Assembly: GCF_002078875.1 (NCBI RefSeq)
Contig: NC_034411.1
Span: forward strand, 50,979,695-51,043,694
Source: Numida meleagris
Taxonomy: Eukaryota; Chordata; Aves; Galliformes; Numididae
Length of the DNA stretch: 64,000 nt
Direction of reading: 5' to 3'
Shown: piece by piece, positions 12,721 through 27,500 of the stretch
Layout of the letters: every line of letters starts with the position of its first letter
How positions within the stretch are numbered: the stretch's first letter is position 1
The notes under the pieces: generated by a model
Told to the model about the DNA's origin: nothing
Databases searched by the model: none
Seen by the model: only the letters and a program-made list of their open reading frames with translations
Position numbers and translations under genes: made by a program

Positions 12721-12806
12721 TAGCAGAGGTCAGGTCGATGGATAGACTTGTCAATCTTGAAGGTCTTGTCCCAACCTAAATGATTCTGTGATTCTGTAAT
12801 TCCCTA
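12721..12806 (+). mobile_element. CR1 LINE 3'-end fragment
   Basis: About 85 bp of CR1 tail: a degenerate GGATAGACTTGTCAATCTTG block, then GGTCTTGTCCCAACCTAAATG, ending in the octamer-like units ATTCTGTG ATTCTGTA. That terminal repeat gives the + orientation. An A/T-rich stretch (AAATAAGTAAATAAATAAAAA) follows. Confidence 0.85.
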
Positions 12807-15800
12807 CAGTATCCTTAAAAAATAAGTAAATAAATAAAAACCTGCTCAGCAGCACCGTGTTTTCAACTACCCAAAAGGAAGGATGCAGAACAAAAATCAA
12901 TCCACATTTAAAAGCCATTATTGTAACCGTTTGTCATTGTGCTTTACTCACCTATTTCATTCTGAAGCTGCTCTTCATTGCTAATTAGTACCAAAGAAGA
13001 AATCGCTCACTGTCTCCTCCTTCCTCCCTGTAAAAGAGGAGGAGCTGTAGATGTCCACGGTGCTGATGTCTGAGGCAGCATGGAACTGAACTGGAACTCA
13101 GCGCTGAAGTGAGGTGGCACACACAGAGCCAGTTTACCCTTCCAAGAAGCTGTGCTGTGTCCTGGCTCATTACTTCGCAAGTAGAAGTGTTGGTGTATTC
13201 TAAGAACCAATGCACACCTGTTGCCCAAATACTGTAATAGCACTATTACAATCACAAAATTCAGTGTTCTCTATATTTTAAGTGGGAGATCAGTCTCAAA
13301 TCTTGAAACAAGAATTCTCCAGAGAGGGGCAATGGCTGCTGTTTTTATCACCACCACCGTGGTGCTACCATACGTGGGGAAACCACACACAGCAGCACAC
13401 AGCAGTCCCCGCTCCAAACAGTTTGTGTTCCAAGTTGTGAATAAGTATCTCCAGGTGGAGACAGATGGGGGAAAATGGAAACAAAAGCAACAGTAAACTT
13501 TAAATATGCGAACCACATACACAGTGAAATTATGAAGATCTAGAATTAAAGCCCCATACCACTCACGAGGTTCATTTTCCCAGGATAGTCTGTGACAGTT
13601 CTGGGGGCTCCCCAACTTCCTTTTTCCCATCATGAAATCTAACACTTCTCATGCCCAATTCCTTTCCTCCTATCCATCGCAAGGATATTTTTAAGGGAGG
13701 TAGAGTCTGGAGGGAGAGGAACAGGAGGAAGGACATGGCCATTTGGAGAAGAGGAGGCAGAGTATAAAGACCAAGCTGAAAGAAGGGCATCCCCGTGTCC
13801 CAGCTGCTTTGCTCAGTTTTTACATTTGGGTCATTCCAAAGAAACACATAAACCAAACTAGAGGAATTTAGTATTTCATTGGTGGTTGGGATAAAGGAAA
13901 AGGAAGTAAAAAGAGATTTTAAAAGGTAGAAGGAGCAGGGAAAGGGAAAGAGAAGGAAAATAGAAGCCTCCACAGGCTGGTAAATTTAACTTTTATTTAA
14001 TTACATTTCCATTTAACTTTCAATTACATTTAATTTTCAAATCCCCAGGACAGCGGGAATGGGGAAGAATTAATATTGACTTTGTTGTTGAGTTCGCATT
14101 CATGAGTTTATTTGTGCACCATCAGAAAAGTGTTTTCAAAGTTTGTCCTTCCTTTCTGTAACTGTGGCTGCAGACATTTTGGACTGCATATGAGATTTAA
14201 CTAGCTCCATGTCTGAGTGGCTTGGTTTCTGCTTCCAGCTATTTATTGTAACAGACGTCTGGAATGTATTTCATTTCAGCACTGTTGTACTGTGCAAAAA
14301 CTGTGGGTTTTTACTTCACATTGTTTTTTTAACTGACTTAAACTAACGAGATGAAGGAGGAAAATCTTCACCAAATGCCTTCAGCGGAGCTACAACATCT
14401 TGCCCTGCATTTGTTAATTTACTCAGTCTGTCATTACTTCTAGTGTATATTGCATCTCCATTAATTAAAGATAGTTATTTACATTGAAAGGTGATGGGGT
14501 GGAATTGCCTTGCTGGCAGAGCAAATCCCAAATGGCTCAGGCATCTCCGTAATGTTTATCCATGTCTGCAAAGAGACTCCTGAAGGACAAACATTCTGAC
14601 TTCTGCTCCACTACAGGGTATTTTAAGAAGGCAAGTCTATATATAATCATGCCAGGACAAAGAGAGATTATCTAACACTAAATAAATAAATAAATAAATA
14701 AAAAACCCTGTTGGACATGCTAGAAAATGCTTACTCCGTTATGCAGTTCTACTCCACTTGTAGTAAATTGCTTCCCAGTTTTATGTATACATTTGCAACT
14801 GAGAAGAAAAAAGAAAAATAACTAAATCTAGTACATTTTACTGTCTGTATAACACAAAACTGTAAAGTCAACTACTAAATCTCTCCTTGTCTAAGAGAAT
14901 TTGCAAAGAAACAGTATTCCATTGGTTTACCACTGCTAAAGCTTACAGTGAATTCTTTACCAAAGATTCTTTCAGGTTTTTGGTTTTTATATGAAACATG
15001 AAGCATTTTAAGGAAGAAACAGTGGGCAAGAAATATTAAGACTGATGCACAGCAAGGCTTCATCAGCAGAACTGGCTTTATACATTGTGTGCATTGCTAG
15101 GGAAGACAGAGTTCTATTAACAACCTATTTGTTATCGATATCTTGCAGCCATCTACAAAAGTCCACGTGTTTCCATCTGAGTGCTTTGTATAGTCATGCA
15201 TATTTCACTGGCACATCTAACTGAGCACTGCAGGAGAAGTGCTTCCCTTTCATTCCTTTTTTTTCATGACGTTTATTCCCTAAGCCACTCATGTAGCTTC
15301 CTCACCTTCACCTATGCATTACTGTCAAATGATGCTCTTTTAAGTAACTGAATAGCCTGGAGTTTGTCTGTTATTGATACCTTTTGGTATACAGAAGGAT
15401 TTATTCATTGTGCTGCATATTATAACCAATTCTTGAGATAGCAGCATCTCCTGAAGGTTCTCACCCTGCAGGAAAAAGTGACTACAGTCATTCCGCAGCC
15501 CTAGCAGTGTGGAGGTGGTTGAGATCTGTCAAGGAGAGATAAAGAAGAGACGGCTTTGTCATACATCTTGCACTCCTACACTGCTTCAGAAGATGGGTAT
15601 GTTACTTATTTGTGGTGAGCAGGAATAACAACCTTTCCAGTCAGAAACTGTACCCTCCTCAGCTTTTCTGTTACACAGGGCCTTCTGAGCAAATAATTTC
15701 CTTTCCATTTCAATAAACCTGCCAGTTTAAAAACACTTAAATGCGTGACCATCATGCCCCATGAAAATAACATTATGGCTCCTGTGTCAACTCTGCCACA

Positions 15801-18061
15801 GCTTGTTCTCTGCCCCATGTGGCTCACCCATATCTATCAGCCCGGCATATTCCTGCCTTCCACTGTACACATCCCTTGTCTAAGCAAGGCAGCCCACAGA
15901 GCAAGGCATTGACTGGTGGGCCATCAGCAGAGAGAGATTTTCTATGTAGGGCATAAAGAGGAAAATATACCAGTATGTACTGTGTACACAAAGATCACAT
16001 CCATTAAATACCTTTATTGATACAGAAAACTGTGAAGTCCAGATATGCCCTGAGCCACTGTGGTCATCTCTACCAGTAGGAAAGATGGTCCACTGTAAAG
16101 CACAAGTGTTGCTGGCGGCATCATTTTGACATGAATGAGGCCAAAGCTAGAGGCACTGCCTGAATTGCAGGAGTCAGATTTAGCTTTCCTAGCTACACAA
16201 TGTGCTGTTTATCCCCCGGAGAAGCCCGTGGAGATATGCTGGCCTATGCTGGCAGCAGAGCTTGCCCTGTGTGTGGAGGGGGGAGCTCACCTGTGTGCTC
16301 ACACTGGGTCCCCACCCACATGATTTGCTTCACTCCACAGGGGTGGCTCATGATGCCTTGTAGTAACTGCAAGCAGAGCACAGGTGCTCACACTGGAAAT
16401 GTCCTCCTGTGTCCTGCTTTCCTTGGTCTGCAATTAGAACCTGTCTTTTTATTAAGGCCAACCACTGTGGTATGTTCTAGTCCTAGTCCTGAAATAAATC
16501 TCCAAGTGTATCAATTTCCCTGCCTTTGAACCCCAGAAATTTCTGGAGTTGAGCATTAGCATTTATTCATGTGGAAGTAGCAGGCATTCTCTTCCATGAG
16601 CTTGTTTGTTTCCAGCTGCAGTTAGAATGCCCTCCTGGCTGAGGCCGTACCTGAGTGAGGGGTTGCTGTCCCCAGCCTGCTCCTGCTAGAATCCGCCTCC
16701 CTGCCAACAGGACAGCACTGCTGCTCAGCATACTGTTTCTAAACCCAGTTAGGGCAGAGTGGGTTAAGCGCTCAATGCATTCTGGTGTTGGGTTTGCTTG
16801 GTATTTTTCACCCAGGACAGTTTGACGGCTGCCTTGACCATACGCTTAGAGAGTTGTTCTCAGGGCTGGCAGCAGGGGCAGTCATGTGGCACCAGAGCAG
16901 TGTGTGACCTGGAGGACTCTCTGGGGAGCCCCAGTGATGCACAGTGCACATTTTCCCCTCAAGCCCGCCTTTCAGCTGTGCTCAAACACATAATTCAATT
17001 ACCGTAAGCTTAGATTCATTGTTTGAAATAGTACTTGGGTTTAACGCTATTTCAATACATCTTTGTTATTTGAAATCAATTCATAAAACTCTTTACATCT
17101 GCTATTTACATTAACCTTAATTCAAAGTCTTAGCTGAATCAATATTTAGTAGGTTTTGGCAATCTATCCAAGTCTATTTACATAGGGAAAATATTGCTTC
17201 CACTGCTGTGTTTGAGGCATGAGCACCACCAGAGCCTCTGGGGGCTGCCAGGACACAGGTGGCAGGCCCCAGGCGTGACAGGCCTCAGGTCAGCCATTGT
17301 GCTGCTTCTGGGCCCTGCAAGCGTGCACATACCCACACCTCCTAGCTCTTACTGTACAGCCCTGATCCACCTTTTAAATCAAATTTCATCTGTTGAATAA
17401 CGTCAGTGATTTCCTGAAAAGTCAATGCTATTTTATTTTATGCAGAACAGAATCAAGTTAAGGGGAAGGTTTGTTTGCAGCAGCTCATAATGGGGAGGCA
17501 AGTATAAAAGTATATGTATACCTTGGAACCGTTTTTTTTCCTGTCACAAGAGAGCTCTATTTACGATGAAAGCTTCTTTCATCGTTCTTTGTTAACCCTG
17601 CAATTAATGCACTATGTCAAATTTAAGCACATAAAAGATCAGGTTGTTCTAATTTTAAAAAATTCCTTTATGTCATAATGAAAGAAATATGAGTAGAAGT
17701 CTTTGACTGAAAGAACCACTTAAGAACCATCCTCAAACCATTAAAAATTGCAAATCTCACCTTGTGTTTTTAAGTATCTGATAATACATAAAACTTTACG
17801 ACCCTTTCAGTGGCATGATGATATGTTACAGACACACCCCTTCATTTTCACAGACTCAGATGTTGACAGAAACATCTCCTGTTCTTCCAAAGCTCTTTGG
17901 CTGATAAGGGAAAAGCAACAGGTAACATTTATTGTGCAATAGCCAAGATCAAACAGTGATTTTGCCATAGTAAATTATGAAGAATGTAAACAGAATGATC
18001 AACATAAGCTGTCATTTCTAATTAGCTGTTAGGCAGGGGCATTTAACACAGTTAGTATCAG
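12807..18061. other. Intergenic, no gene recognised; AAAT microsatellite
   Basis: No coding exon or recognisable repeat apart from a short (AAAT)n run at 14678-14705. Open frames near 13,271-13,645 and 13,572-13,973 on the - strand have no family resemblance. AT-rich stretches around 13,980-14,040 and 17,000-17,120 are low in information. Confidence 0.55.
14678..14705. repeat. (AAAT)n microsatellite
   Basis: About six tandem AAAT units followed by A6, then CCCTG. A simple-sequence repeat, probably length-polymorphic. Confidence 0.9.
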
Positions 18062-18543
18062 TGTTATCACCTTGTAGAGGAAATGCTAAGTCATGGCCTG
18101 AAGCAGTGACTGAGCACCTGGTGGGAAGGCAGGGCCAACCCAGGGGAGCTCAGGTGTGTGCAATGCCCCTGAATGACCAGAAGGGGTTGATCCAGGAGCC
18201 ACCCCTTCCCAGACATCATTTAAGGGCTGGCAGTGAAGGGAAGGATATTTTGTTGGGTATCCTCTGTACCTGAGGCCTTCGAGGGGGTAAGTAGTATCTT
18301 TTCTTTATTTTTGTGTCTATTGTTGTTGCATTTGAGCAATGCCTTGCTTGCTGTATCTTGGGATCTTACTGCTCTGTTATTATTGCTGTGCTTTCTATTG
18401 TGTTATGCACTTGTAGGTAAGTTGAAGTTAAGAGTAGATGTTATTACTGTATTTTCAGTTTCATTCACTGTTTTGAGTGCTTTTTTCAGTTTTGGTGCTG
18501 TTATTTAGTAGTGATTCCTTCACCCTTTAACTGTATGGTAACA
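18062..18543 (+). mobile_element. Putative solo LTR of an endogenous retrovirus (avian ERV-like)
   Basis: The block is flanked by imperfect inverted ends, TGTTATCACC at the left and TATGGTAACA at the right, which fits the TG...CA LTR rule. Inside, a GC-richer U3-like half ends in ATTTAAGGGCTGG (18218-18230). This is a TATA-variant/start context that I associate from memory with avian LTRs. A T-rich R/U5-like half follows. No matching target-site duplication is visible (left ATCAG, right AGCAA), so the borders could be wrong or the copy could be old. No internal viral coding sequence is present. Orientation is inferred from the TATA-like position. Confidence 0.6.
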
Positions 18544-21500
18544 AGCAAAGTGTTGTAGTGTTTTTAGTATTCCTATGGCTCAAGGCACTGGGTGGTCTCT
18601 GAGTAAGATATCAAGCACATCTTTATTTTTACTTTGTTTACTAGAAATAAAACAATGTATTTGCAGCAACATTAAGCATCTAAAATAGTGGGAATTTGCA
18701 AAGTAAGCATATAAAAACTGACTGAAATAACAAAGGTCTCCATGAACATTCTTAGATCTAAGACTAGATGAAAAAGTAGGCTGGCTGTATTTTAGCTTAA
18801 CTTCCTCCTCAGCAGCTTAATCTGAGAGGGCATGAACTGGTACTGATCAGTCTTTACACACCATATAAAAACTCTGCAGAGCTTGATGCTTTTGGCTACA
18901 GGGCTCTGTATGGGCTGGCCATCCACATAATGCTCCTGGGGAGCCATCAAAAAGCTTGCAGTGCTCTGAGCTCCTCTCTTCCCTTCTGCAGCCTGAAGAA
19001 AGGTTGATAAGAGTTTTAAAGGACCATAGGGCATGTGCTGGACTGTGTGCTCTTGTATAGTGCTGCTGCCATTGTTAAATTAAATGTGTTAACTGAAACC
19101 AGCCTTGCGTGGCACTCACCCTTGAGGCTGTGGGCTATTTGGACTTGAATCAGATAATACATCCATCACATCTAAGGGAACCTTCTGTATTTCATTAATT
19201 TCTCATGAAGTAAGAGAAGTCTGAATCTATCTAAAACTTAGGTTGAGCAACAGTAAACAGGGATAGTGACAGAGCTTTCAGTACAGAGATTTCAATAACT
19301 GAGAGTTTTATAACTAGAAGAAATTATCTGATTCTAACTTCTCATATTCTAGAGAGTGTTTTCAAATTCTAAAGCAAGCCTTGAACGAGGGTACGAAGTT
19401 GTTCTATGAAGACAGAGGTTGCTTTCAGTAGTCCCTAAACAATTATGTTATTTTGAGCAAAGGAGAAGTAAATGAACATTGCAATGGCCTGGTTAGAACA
19501 AGGTGTGCTATTGGCAAGGTATTGCTGTTTTTCTAGGAGTTTCCAATCAGCTGTGTGAGCAGTACAGGTCTTGTTGGTGGAGTAACATGTAGTCAGCTGT
19601 CCTTTTGCTTCACCTGGAGCAGTGCGGGGGAACTCAGAGCTTTACAGCCCCTTGCTAGCAAGGGCCCTCTGTCTCACTGGCACAGTAACTCAGGTCTTGC
19701 CTGCCATATATGTCAGTCTCTCTGACATAGAGCCATAAAATTAATCAATAGCCAATGACTCCACTGAGGTGACACTGAAATGTGCAGTATGCTATTACAA
19801 AGCTCCCATTTGCTGCTGCCCTTCAGGTAGGGCTATAGAAAGTCACCGTCTCTGTTTACACAGAGATCACTGTGTGCGCACACCCCCATACTGGGCTGGG
19901 AGCAGTGGGAAGGCAGCTGCATGCTGCCTGAGAAGTAATGCTGTGACAGGCTGGGGCAGACTCAGGGCAGCATCTAGCACATCCTACAGTCATGTACCTG
20001 CGGGCTGAATTCAGGCATGTTTTTGAAATTCAGTATTTGCTTAAAGAACTTAATGAATTTGAATAATATGTGAAAAAACTTTAAAAAAAAAAATTCCTGC
20101 CACTCCTGTTCCATCTTTCTGCCCACAAGTAATGGCTGTGGCCACTGAACACCTTCAGACATCCTGGCTTTAGGAAGCACTTCCCCATTTATATAGTTTT
20201 CAGATGAATGATGTGATATAATAAAGTAGCAGAGTTATGTCCATTTTGCTTTTTACTTTTTGGACTTGCTCTCAGAAATTCTCAAAATTCAATAGGAATT
20301 CTCTCAGCAGCCTTTTTAGAGCGTGCATCAAAGCACTTCCTTCTGGCTTCTTACTTCTAACTCATTGTCATTGAAATTCAAACACAACCTTTGTTTGATA
20401 GGATACTTACATATGAAATAGTATCAAAATGAAGGGAAAAGAATCTTTGAACCTCAACCAAGAGGTGAGAACTTGTGATTATTGTTGCTTTCAGTTTGAA
20501 GAAGTGGTCTCCAAAAAGAGAAAGGAATGTAAAAGGGAACTTAAGTCCAAAAGACTTTTTTACAGCATAAACATTATGTTTTCAAACTCTTTGTTCTCAG
20601 CTAATACATGACACTTGTTTAAGTAACTAAATGTATAAATAATAAACATTTTGTGATTCTGAAGTAGTGGTATTGAAGGAAACTCTTTCAAGTGTGGATA
20701 GTTCCTCCATGGCCTCCTCCCCCTGAATCATCTTCAGATCTCGCAGAACACTTCGCTGATTCCCTGGAGACACTTTTGGTTCACTGAAGATTCCAGCTCA
20801 AGTAAATAAAGATGTTTTAGTTGAGTTTCTGGGATAGCACTATATTAAAATTGTACATGGTTCAGTTTTCCAGGCTTTCACTGCTCTGTTATTTAAGCTT
20901 CAAAGTTCAATACACTGAAGAACTATCCATAATTTATAGCCTGACTGAGTATCTCTTTCCTTTATTTAAGTTCTCAGGCAAGTAGGAGAGACAGATGCTT
21001 TGAGCAGCATGTACACAAAGGTAGTGCTTGTGAAAACAACCCCAGGCAAGGTATCCAAGCCTGACCACTAGGTTAGTGGTCTTCTCTTCTGGAAAGCCCA
21101 TCTGGAAGGAGCTGGGCCCTTCAGCTGCTATGAAACATTTGGCAGCTAAAAGTTGTTGTGGAAACCTTTCCTGGAGGTTGAGTCCCAGTATTTATCTATG
21201 GACCATGTCACCTCATGGGAGTTATTGTACTAACCAGTAAGTGTGCTTCGGGTTGTGATAGCCAGGAGTCAATCTGTAGACTAAAATGGAGTTCTTGCAT
21301 CTGCTTTCTCTAAATTTCCAGAACCTGTCAGCTGTGTGACAACATGGGAATGGGGCAGAGCAGAGGAGGAAGGAGGTTATGAGATGCGAACTCCCATTGT
21401 TCAGGAGCGAGGTTCCAATCATAAAGTTCTTGATTCTTGCTAGTAGGGCAGATGCCTGCGTAAAGCCCCATTTGAGATAATGGGATTCTGTGTTGGTCGA

Positions 21501-24500
21501 TGAACCTGCATTTGTACATCAATATCATGAGATCGGAGTCTGACATTTCTCCTTGGAAAAAGGTACTCTGGGCTATTAAACACCCTCAGCCACCCAGGCC
21601 TGATGACCTGTGCTTTCCAGTGCCCAAGCAAATACCAGCAAGCCAAGCTTTATTTGCTGGATTAGAAATAACTTAAAAGAGAATTTTTTTATTAAAGTGT
21701 GAGGTTAAAAAGCCTTTTAAAAGAGGTCTTTATAGGAAAGAGTAAATCCATAGAATATTAACATTACTGATTAGTTTAAAACAGTGAGTAGAGTAATCCA
21801 TTATTTTAATTAGTTTTCCAAATTGCCGGCAAAAAATAACAGATGCTATCTGTGGAGAGGTAAATGCTTCCTTGTAATTGTTTTGGATTTCGCTCTAACC
21901 TTTAACGAATTTATTCTTGTAACAACAAGAACATCATTTTTATTCCTATACTTATGTTAAGGAAGTTCACATAAAAGAACGAGGCATCTGGGAACTCAGC
22001 AGAGTTGTGCTTTGACAAATGACCTCATTGACCGTGTTGACAAACACTGACTGTACTGACAAATGGCCGGAGCGCAGCTGTTTGCCTCGCTGGCAGTGCT
22101 GATTCCAGCCATCACTACCACTACCCACTGGCTGCCTGTTGCTGCCCTTTCCTTGCTGCCCTGCTGGGGACGTGTGTGTGAGCTCTCCCTCGTCTGTCTC
22201 ATTTTATCTGCAGCAGGAAAAATTGTACTGTGTGTTCCAAACGCTTAGTGATTTTGCCTGAACCAATGGGTATCTTGCCCTTACAGGCCATGGGGCCCTC
22301 CCATGCATCCTGGGAGGAATGAGGAAGCAGGCAGAATGTGCAAAAGTGAGTGACAGAGGGAAGTCAGACCCTGAGACAGCCTTTTTGTAAAAAAAAAAAA
22401 TATATATATATGGGCATCGTTGTGAAAGTGTCCATATGCGAGGAGTACTTTGCTCCAAAAAACAAATGCTGGAATAGCCATGACAGTGTGGCTAACACCA
22501 GTCTTGATGCAACTCACTGAAATCTGTACTAAGTTTTCCAGTGGCTGCTTTGTGATAAAGTGATGTAGGGAAAAGTCTTTTGGTATGCATTTGTAAATTC
22601 ACATAAGTACCAAATGAAAGCCAGCTATTCCATGGATTCTCTCTGTTTAAATATAGTATTGTAATTTTAGGATTTGCATTTTTTTAAACTGTCTTCTGAA
22701 ATTGCAAATTTTCATCTGTAAATAGCTCTCATATTATGAAAATGTTGGTTTGGATATGGATGTTACCCTGTGGATTTCAGAGAGATGGGGAGGGGAGAGA
22801 GGGAGAAAGAATTGCTGTTTGGGGGAAGGGAAGAGCAGATTTAAGATACTGAGGATGGCACACAGCTAATATAGCCAGGGAGAAGTAGACAGGAATAAAA
22901 GTATGCACAAGAGAAAAGCTTGTTCAGTGTTGGTCCTGTTGATTTTGCCCTGTATTTAATCCCGAGGGCACTGGCTTTTTCCTGTGCTGTTTAGTGCAGA
23001 GTCAATGAATACTAAAGCACTGTGTCTGTGAAGTTCCTGCTCAGTCCCTGTTCTCCTCTCTGCCTTTGCACTCTGAACTCTGGTGTGCTCCATCCTCCTG
23101 CTGACCCTGTTTATCCATCTCATGTTTTCATGCCTATAGGTGATTTCTGCTCCTCACAGATGGCATGCAGACAGTAAAACTTGTCTTTTCCCATTCTTGC
23201 TTACTCATGTCTTTGTTCGGGCCTTCTGACAATGCTTCAGAACAAATAGTAATAGTACAGATCATTACAAATCTTGAAAACAAAGCATGTAAGAAATTAA
23301 ATCAATGCAAATGTCTTTCTGTGGGAATAACTCTCCTCACCCCAAAGCAATTTTCAGCCTTTCTTTCTATGTATCGATCTCTTCCTTCCACCATTACTTT
23401 GCACCATCATAATGTTCTGTTACTCTTGTGCTGTGTTTTTGACCTAATTTAGGATAATATTCCAAGAGTCTGAATACAGAAAAGATCTATACATGCAGGT
23501 ACCATACTTGGGATATGTTACCGAAGAGTAAAGCTTGTTCCTGAAGCTACTCACTGTGGTGTGTAACAGTGAAGTGCATGATCATAAATCTTTCTTCATT
23601 TCTTGCAGGCTTTGTCAGTATTGGGGGTTTTCAATGCTACCATTACTTCATTACAGTGTGAATTTCCTTCTCATTCCAGGGCCTGTAGGATCATGTGCAT
23701 CTGTATCTTATTGCTGGACAGTAAAATACCATGCACATCTTGGGTAGGTTTAGACAATAGTTGGCAGCCTTTCCCATTTCTTTCTCCCAAACTGTAACTG
23801 GCCTGCACCTATAGTTATATGTATCTTCCAATGTGTACCACCCTCATGGTGACAGAAGTACTCATCTTTTTGGTTCACTAACCTTAATATGCAGAGGGAC
23901 ATTTGGAAATGTGTGTTTTTAAGCATACACAGCATATCATTACTCTGAAACTGATTTCACAGAGCATTCATAATGTGTGGTATCACAAAAGCTCCACTGA
24001 GGCAGTGTTAGAAGAGGGGGGTTTTGCACTGACATCAATTTGAGGAGAAATGAGAGTCATAGGAATGGAAAAGCAATAAGGAAACAAGAGGCTGAGTTTA
24101 GAGACTGTGGATAGATTAGCCTTGTGAATGGCTGGATGGAGACTATTGTGCTTTCCTCATGTGAAAGAATAATCTGAAAGCAGCCTTTACACCTCCGATG
24201 ATATCAAATGTACAGGCAGTTGACAATAGGAAATGGGGATTTGCTGGTTAGTATTACACAAATCCACTAGTTTCTGCTTAAAGAAGCTCCAGAAAAGCTC
24301 TGATGGCAAAACACAGTCTCAGGACACTTAGCAAGGGAGGGAAATGCCAATTCTAAACAGTTCCTGATACAGTACTCCTGAATATGGGGAAATGAAATAG
24401 TTTGTAAGAATGCGTGGCTCCTGTTGTTCATTTGCACACCACTCAGGTCTCAAATCTATTAACACAGCTCCAGGAAATCTTGAATTTCAAATGTCTGACT

Positions 24501-27500
24501 GCATTGAGCTTTGCACTTGACTAATCAAGTCAAATATTGTCTGCTAATCAGATTTACAGATGTGAACTTGCCAGCATGTGGGGATAGGCCACGTAAACAT
24601 GGAGAGAGATTCAGATAGTTGCCCAGCAGTATCTGAAATTACAACCTGACCGAGAGAGATGAGTGTTGGATTTCTAGGTTTCAGGCACACTGATGCAGGG
24701 ATTGAGAGAATTGTCCACACTTCCTCCCACATACTGTTCTTCAGATAACTGGTAATTTAAAAGCCTGCTCCTTTAAGAAAAATCTTCATGTAGTTCATAT
24801 ACTTAGATGATTTGTACTTCCAAATATGTTTCAAAATCAGAGGCAAAAACAAGGAACTGTTGGCAAAGGAAGAAAAGGCTATGGGGGATTAAAAATGGAG
24901 AGACTGTGAAAGAAGTGGCCCCCTGGGATAAACTTCCTCTTGTAGTGTTTGCACAGTTATGTTACCTACACAGACACTGACCGGGATCTGAAGTTTTTAT
25001 GGGTAGCCTGAGAGTTACATGTGTGACAGGATGATAACTGATTCCAATCTAGATACTTCCATGCTTTGCTTTCTATCTGCATCTCATAAAAACAGGTGAT
25101 TTTCTGCAAACAGAACTCATCTTGGTTAGGTACTTCCAACACTTAATCAGAGGTTGGCCTACAGATGATGCAGTCATACAACAAATGTAATGTCTTTTGA
25201 AAGCAAATTAAGACATATTTAGCTTAAAATATTTACAGAAACATCCTTACATGGTTTAGGGCAACATATGCTGGTTCAGACTCCATTTATAGTTGCCTTT
25301 GATCACAGTACTGTGTGATCAAACATGTTTTAATAACTGCACATTACTACAAATCCCATATGCAGTGAAGGGGGACAATGTTGCTTTCCTACTCCATAGG
25401 CATCACAAGGATGCTGATCTAGGAGGAGTAAGAAATGTAATTGGATCTGTGAGGCATTGGAAAGTGCCCCCCTCCATGAGGAGAGCGATTAGGTTTGATT
25501 CTGCGTAAAACATATTTCTAGAAAATGTTCCTGAACTCAGCTGTGGTTCTGCTGTATGGATAAACCTTTAAAGGTTTGAAGGGTTTAACTGTTCTATGGC
25601 TGCCACCCCCATATGGCCCATAATGTTTTTTCTCATTCACTATGAAGTTGGTTTTCCCACAGTGGAAGAGAGCCCTTGCTCTTAGAACTGCTGGCAATAT
25701 TTGAACATGCATTGGAAGAATTTACTTTTATCAGCAGCCCAGGAAGCTAATAGCATGCAGGGGTGAGTGCCTGCTAGCACAGAGAGGTCAAAACATGTTC
25801 CCTTTGCATTCCCTCTTCAAGGCTAGCTTACCTGTGGCAGAGTGCATGGTAGAACTGCCACGTTATCTGCTGAGAGTTTGTTCTGCTGCAAACTGCAAAA
25901 TTTGAGCAGTGCTGTTTTCAAGAGTTGTTCAAACAGAGTCTGTGCTTTGCTCTGTGACAACCTTTTATGGAGTATTGGCTTCTTTTTATCATACAGAATT
26001 TAATCTACTGAGATCTGAGACATTTCAGCATCTCCTCCAGGAAATGTATAAATTGCAAGTTTAATTGAGAAGGACTGATCCCTAGAATTATTATGACTAA
26101 TTACATTTCTCCTTTCATAATTAACAGACTCTGACATATTTTACACATTAGGTGTTTGCCCTCAGTTCCAATGTAAAAAAAAAAAAGTGTTTTCTGGGGA
26201 CAAAAATAAGAATTAAGACTGCATATGTTTGTCATGGTATAATTATTTGCTAGGTGTTTGTAAGTGTAATTTTAAAGTCTGGGGAAATTTGTAGTCAGTT
26301 GAAGGATGATACTGCCTACATCATATTTCCCCATAGCATTACTGGACCAGAGGAGGGGGTTAATTTTGCAGACCATATGTTTTTTCCTTGCGCAGTTTCC
26401 CAGCATATAAAAAGGTATGTTTAAAAAGAATGTTTGATCATCCTTTAAAAAAATAAAAGCATTGTTCTGCATTTAAAAAGATGCAGTTGTACAACACTGA
26501 AACCAAAGATGTAACCTTGGCCCAGCAGTGACAAACTTACACCTGAATGAACATATAAAACTAGCACAGTTTCATGTAATGTGTGCTTGTCTCAATGCTC
26601 TGAACTTCACAGCCTGGCAACCTAATAGAATTTGTTTTAGGTTTACACCTTGACTTCCCCCTTTCCCTCTGTAGATCTGCAGCCTAGAGAAGAAATGCCT
26701 ACTATTTATTTCTTAATTTGAACATTAAGTGGGTCAGCTGCATTCCATAACAAGCACTGATCCTGCAGCCTTTCCCTTTAACCAGCAGTCATAGGAATGG
26801 AGAATTGGTTCAGGTGGAAGTAATCCTGTTAATGCAGTGAATTTAACCCAGTGGGCAAAGTCTTTGTGGGGGAGATTGTGTCTCTTTGCTGAAAGGCTGG
26901 AGAGGAGCTGTGAATACTACAGCTGAGATAAGTGTTTGGAGTGGGAGGAGGTGGGCAGCGGGTGTACATGTGCTCTGCATGGTGCTGTGGGGCTGATAGC
27001 TCTCCCTTGAGCTGGGCAGGGTCACTGGGGCTGCTCCTCCTGCTTGCATACCAGTGTTGTGAGCTGTTATGAACCCTGTGGTGGAGAAGGGAAAGAGTGC
27101 TGCCTCATCTCCCTGAGTGAGGAAAATGACAGGAATGAGCAGGAGATAACTTCCAAATGAGGAACTGCTGAACCAGGTTGGCTTAGTCCAGGGGAGCAAT
27201 GCCTAAAACTGGTGCTAGACCAGATCAATGAACTTTGTCAGATGCAAAGAATCAGGGAGTTGCTGCTTTTTGTGCTCGAAGAAGCAGGTGCCTCTATTGG
27301 AGCTAGCAAATGGCTGATTGAAAACAACATGATGTGATACTTTTTAACTTAGTGTTATAGCTTAGACCTCCTTGGCCTCATGTAGAAGTCAGAAGTTTCT
27401 ATGAGTTCAAAAAGCAATTAGCCAGATTCCTGCAAGAGGCATTTGTGATACTACCTCTGGCTTTCCAAGTACCTGTGTTGCTATATTCTGCCCTAGGCAG

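Noticed and set aside
26843..27199. 118-codon frame on the - strand
   Set aside because: No family resemblance. A length of this order is expected by chance in 64 kb.
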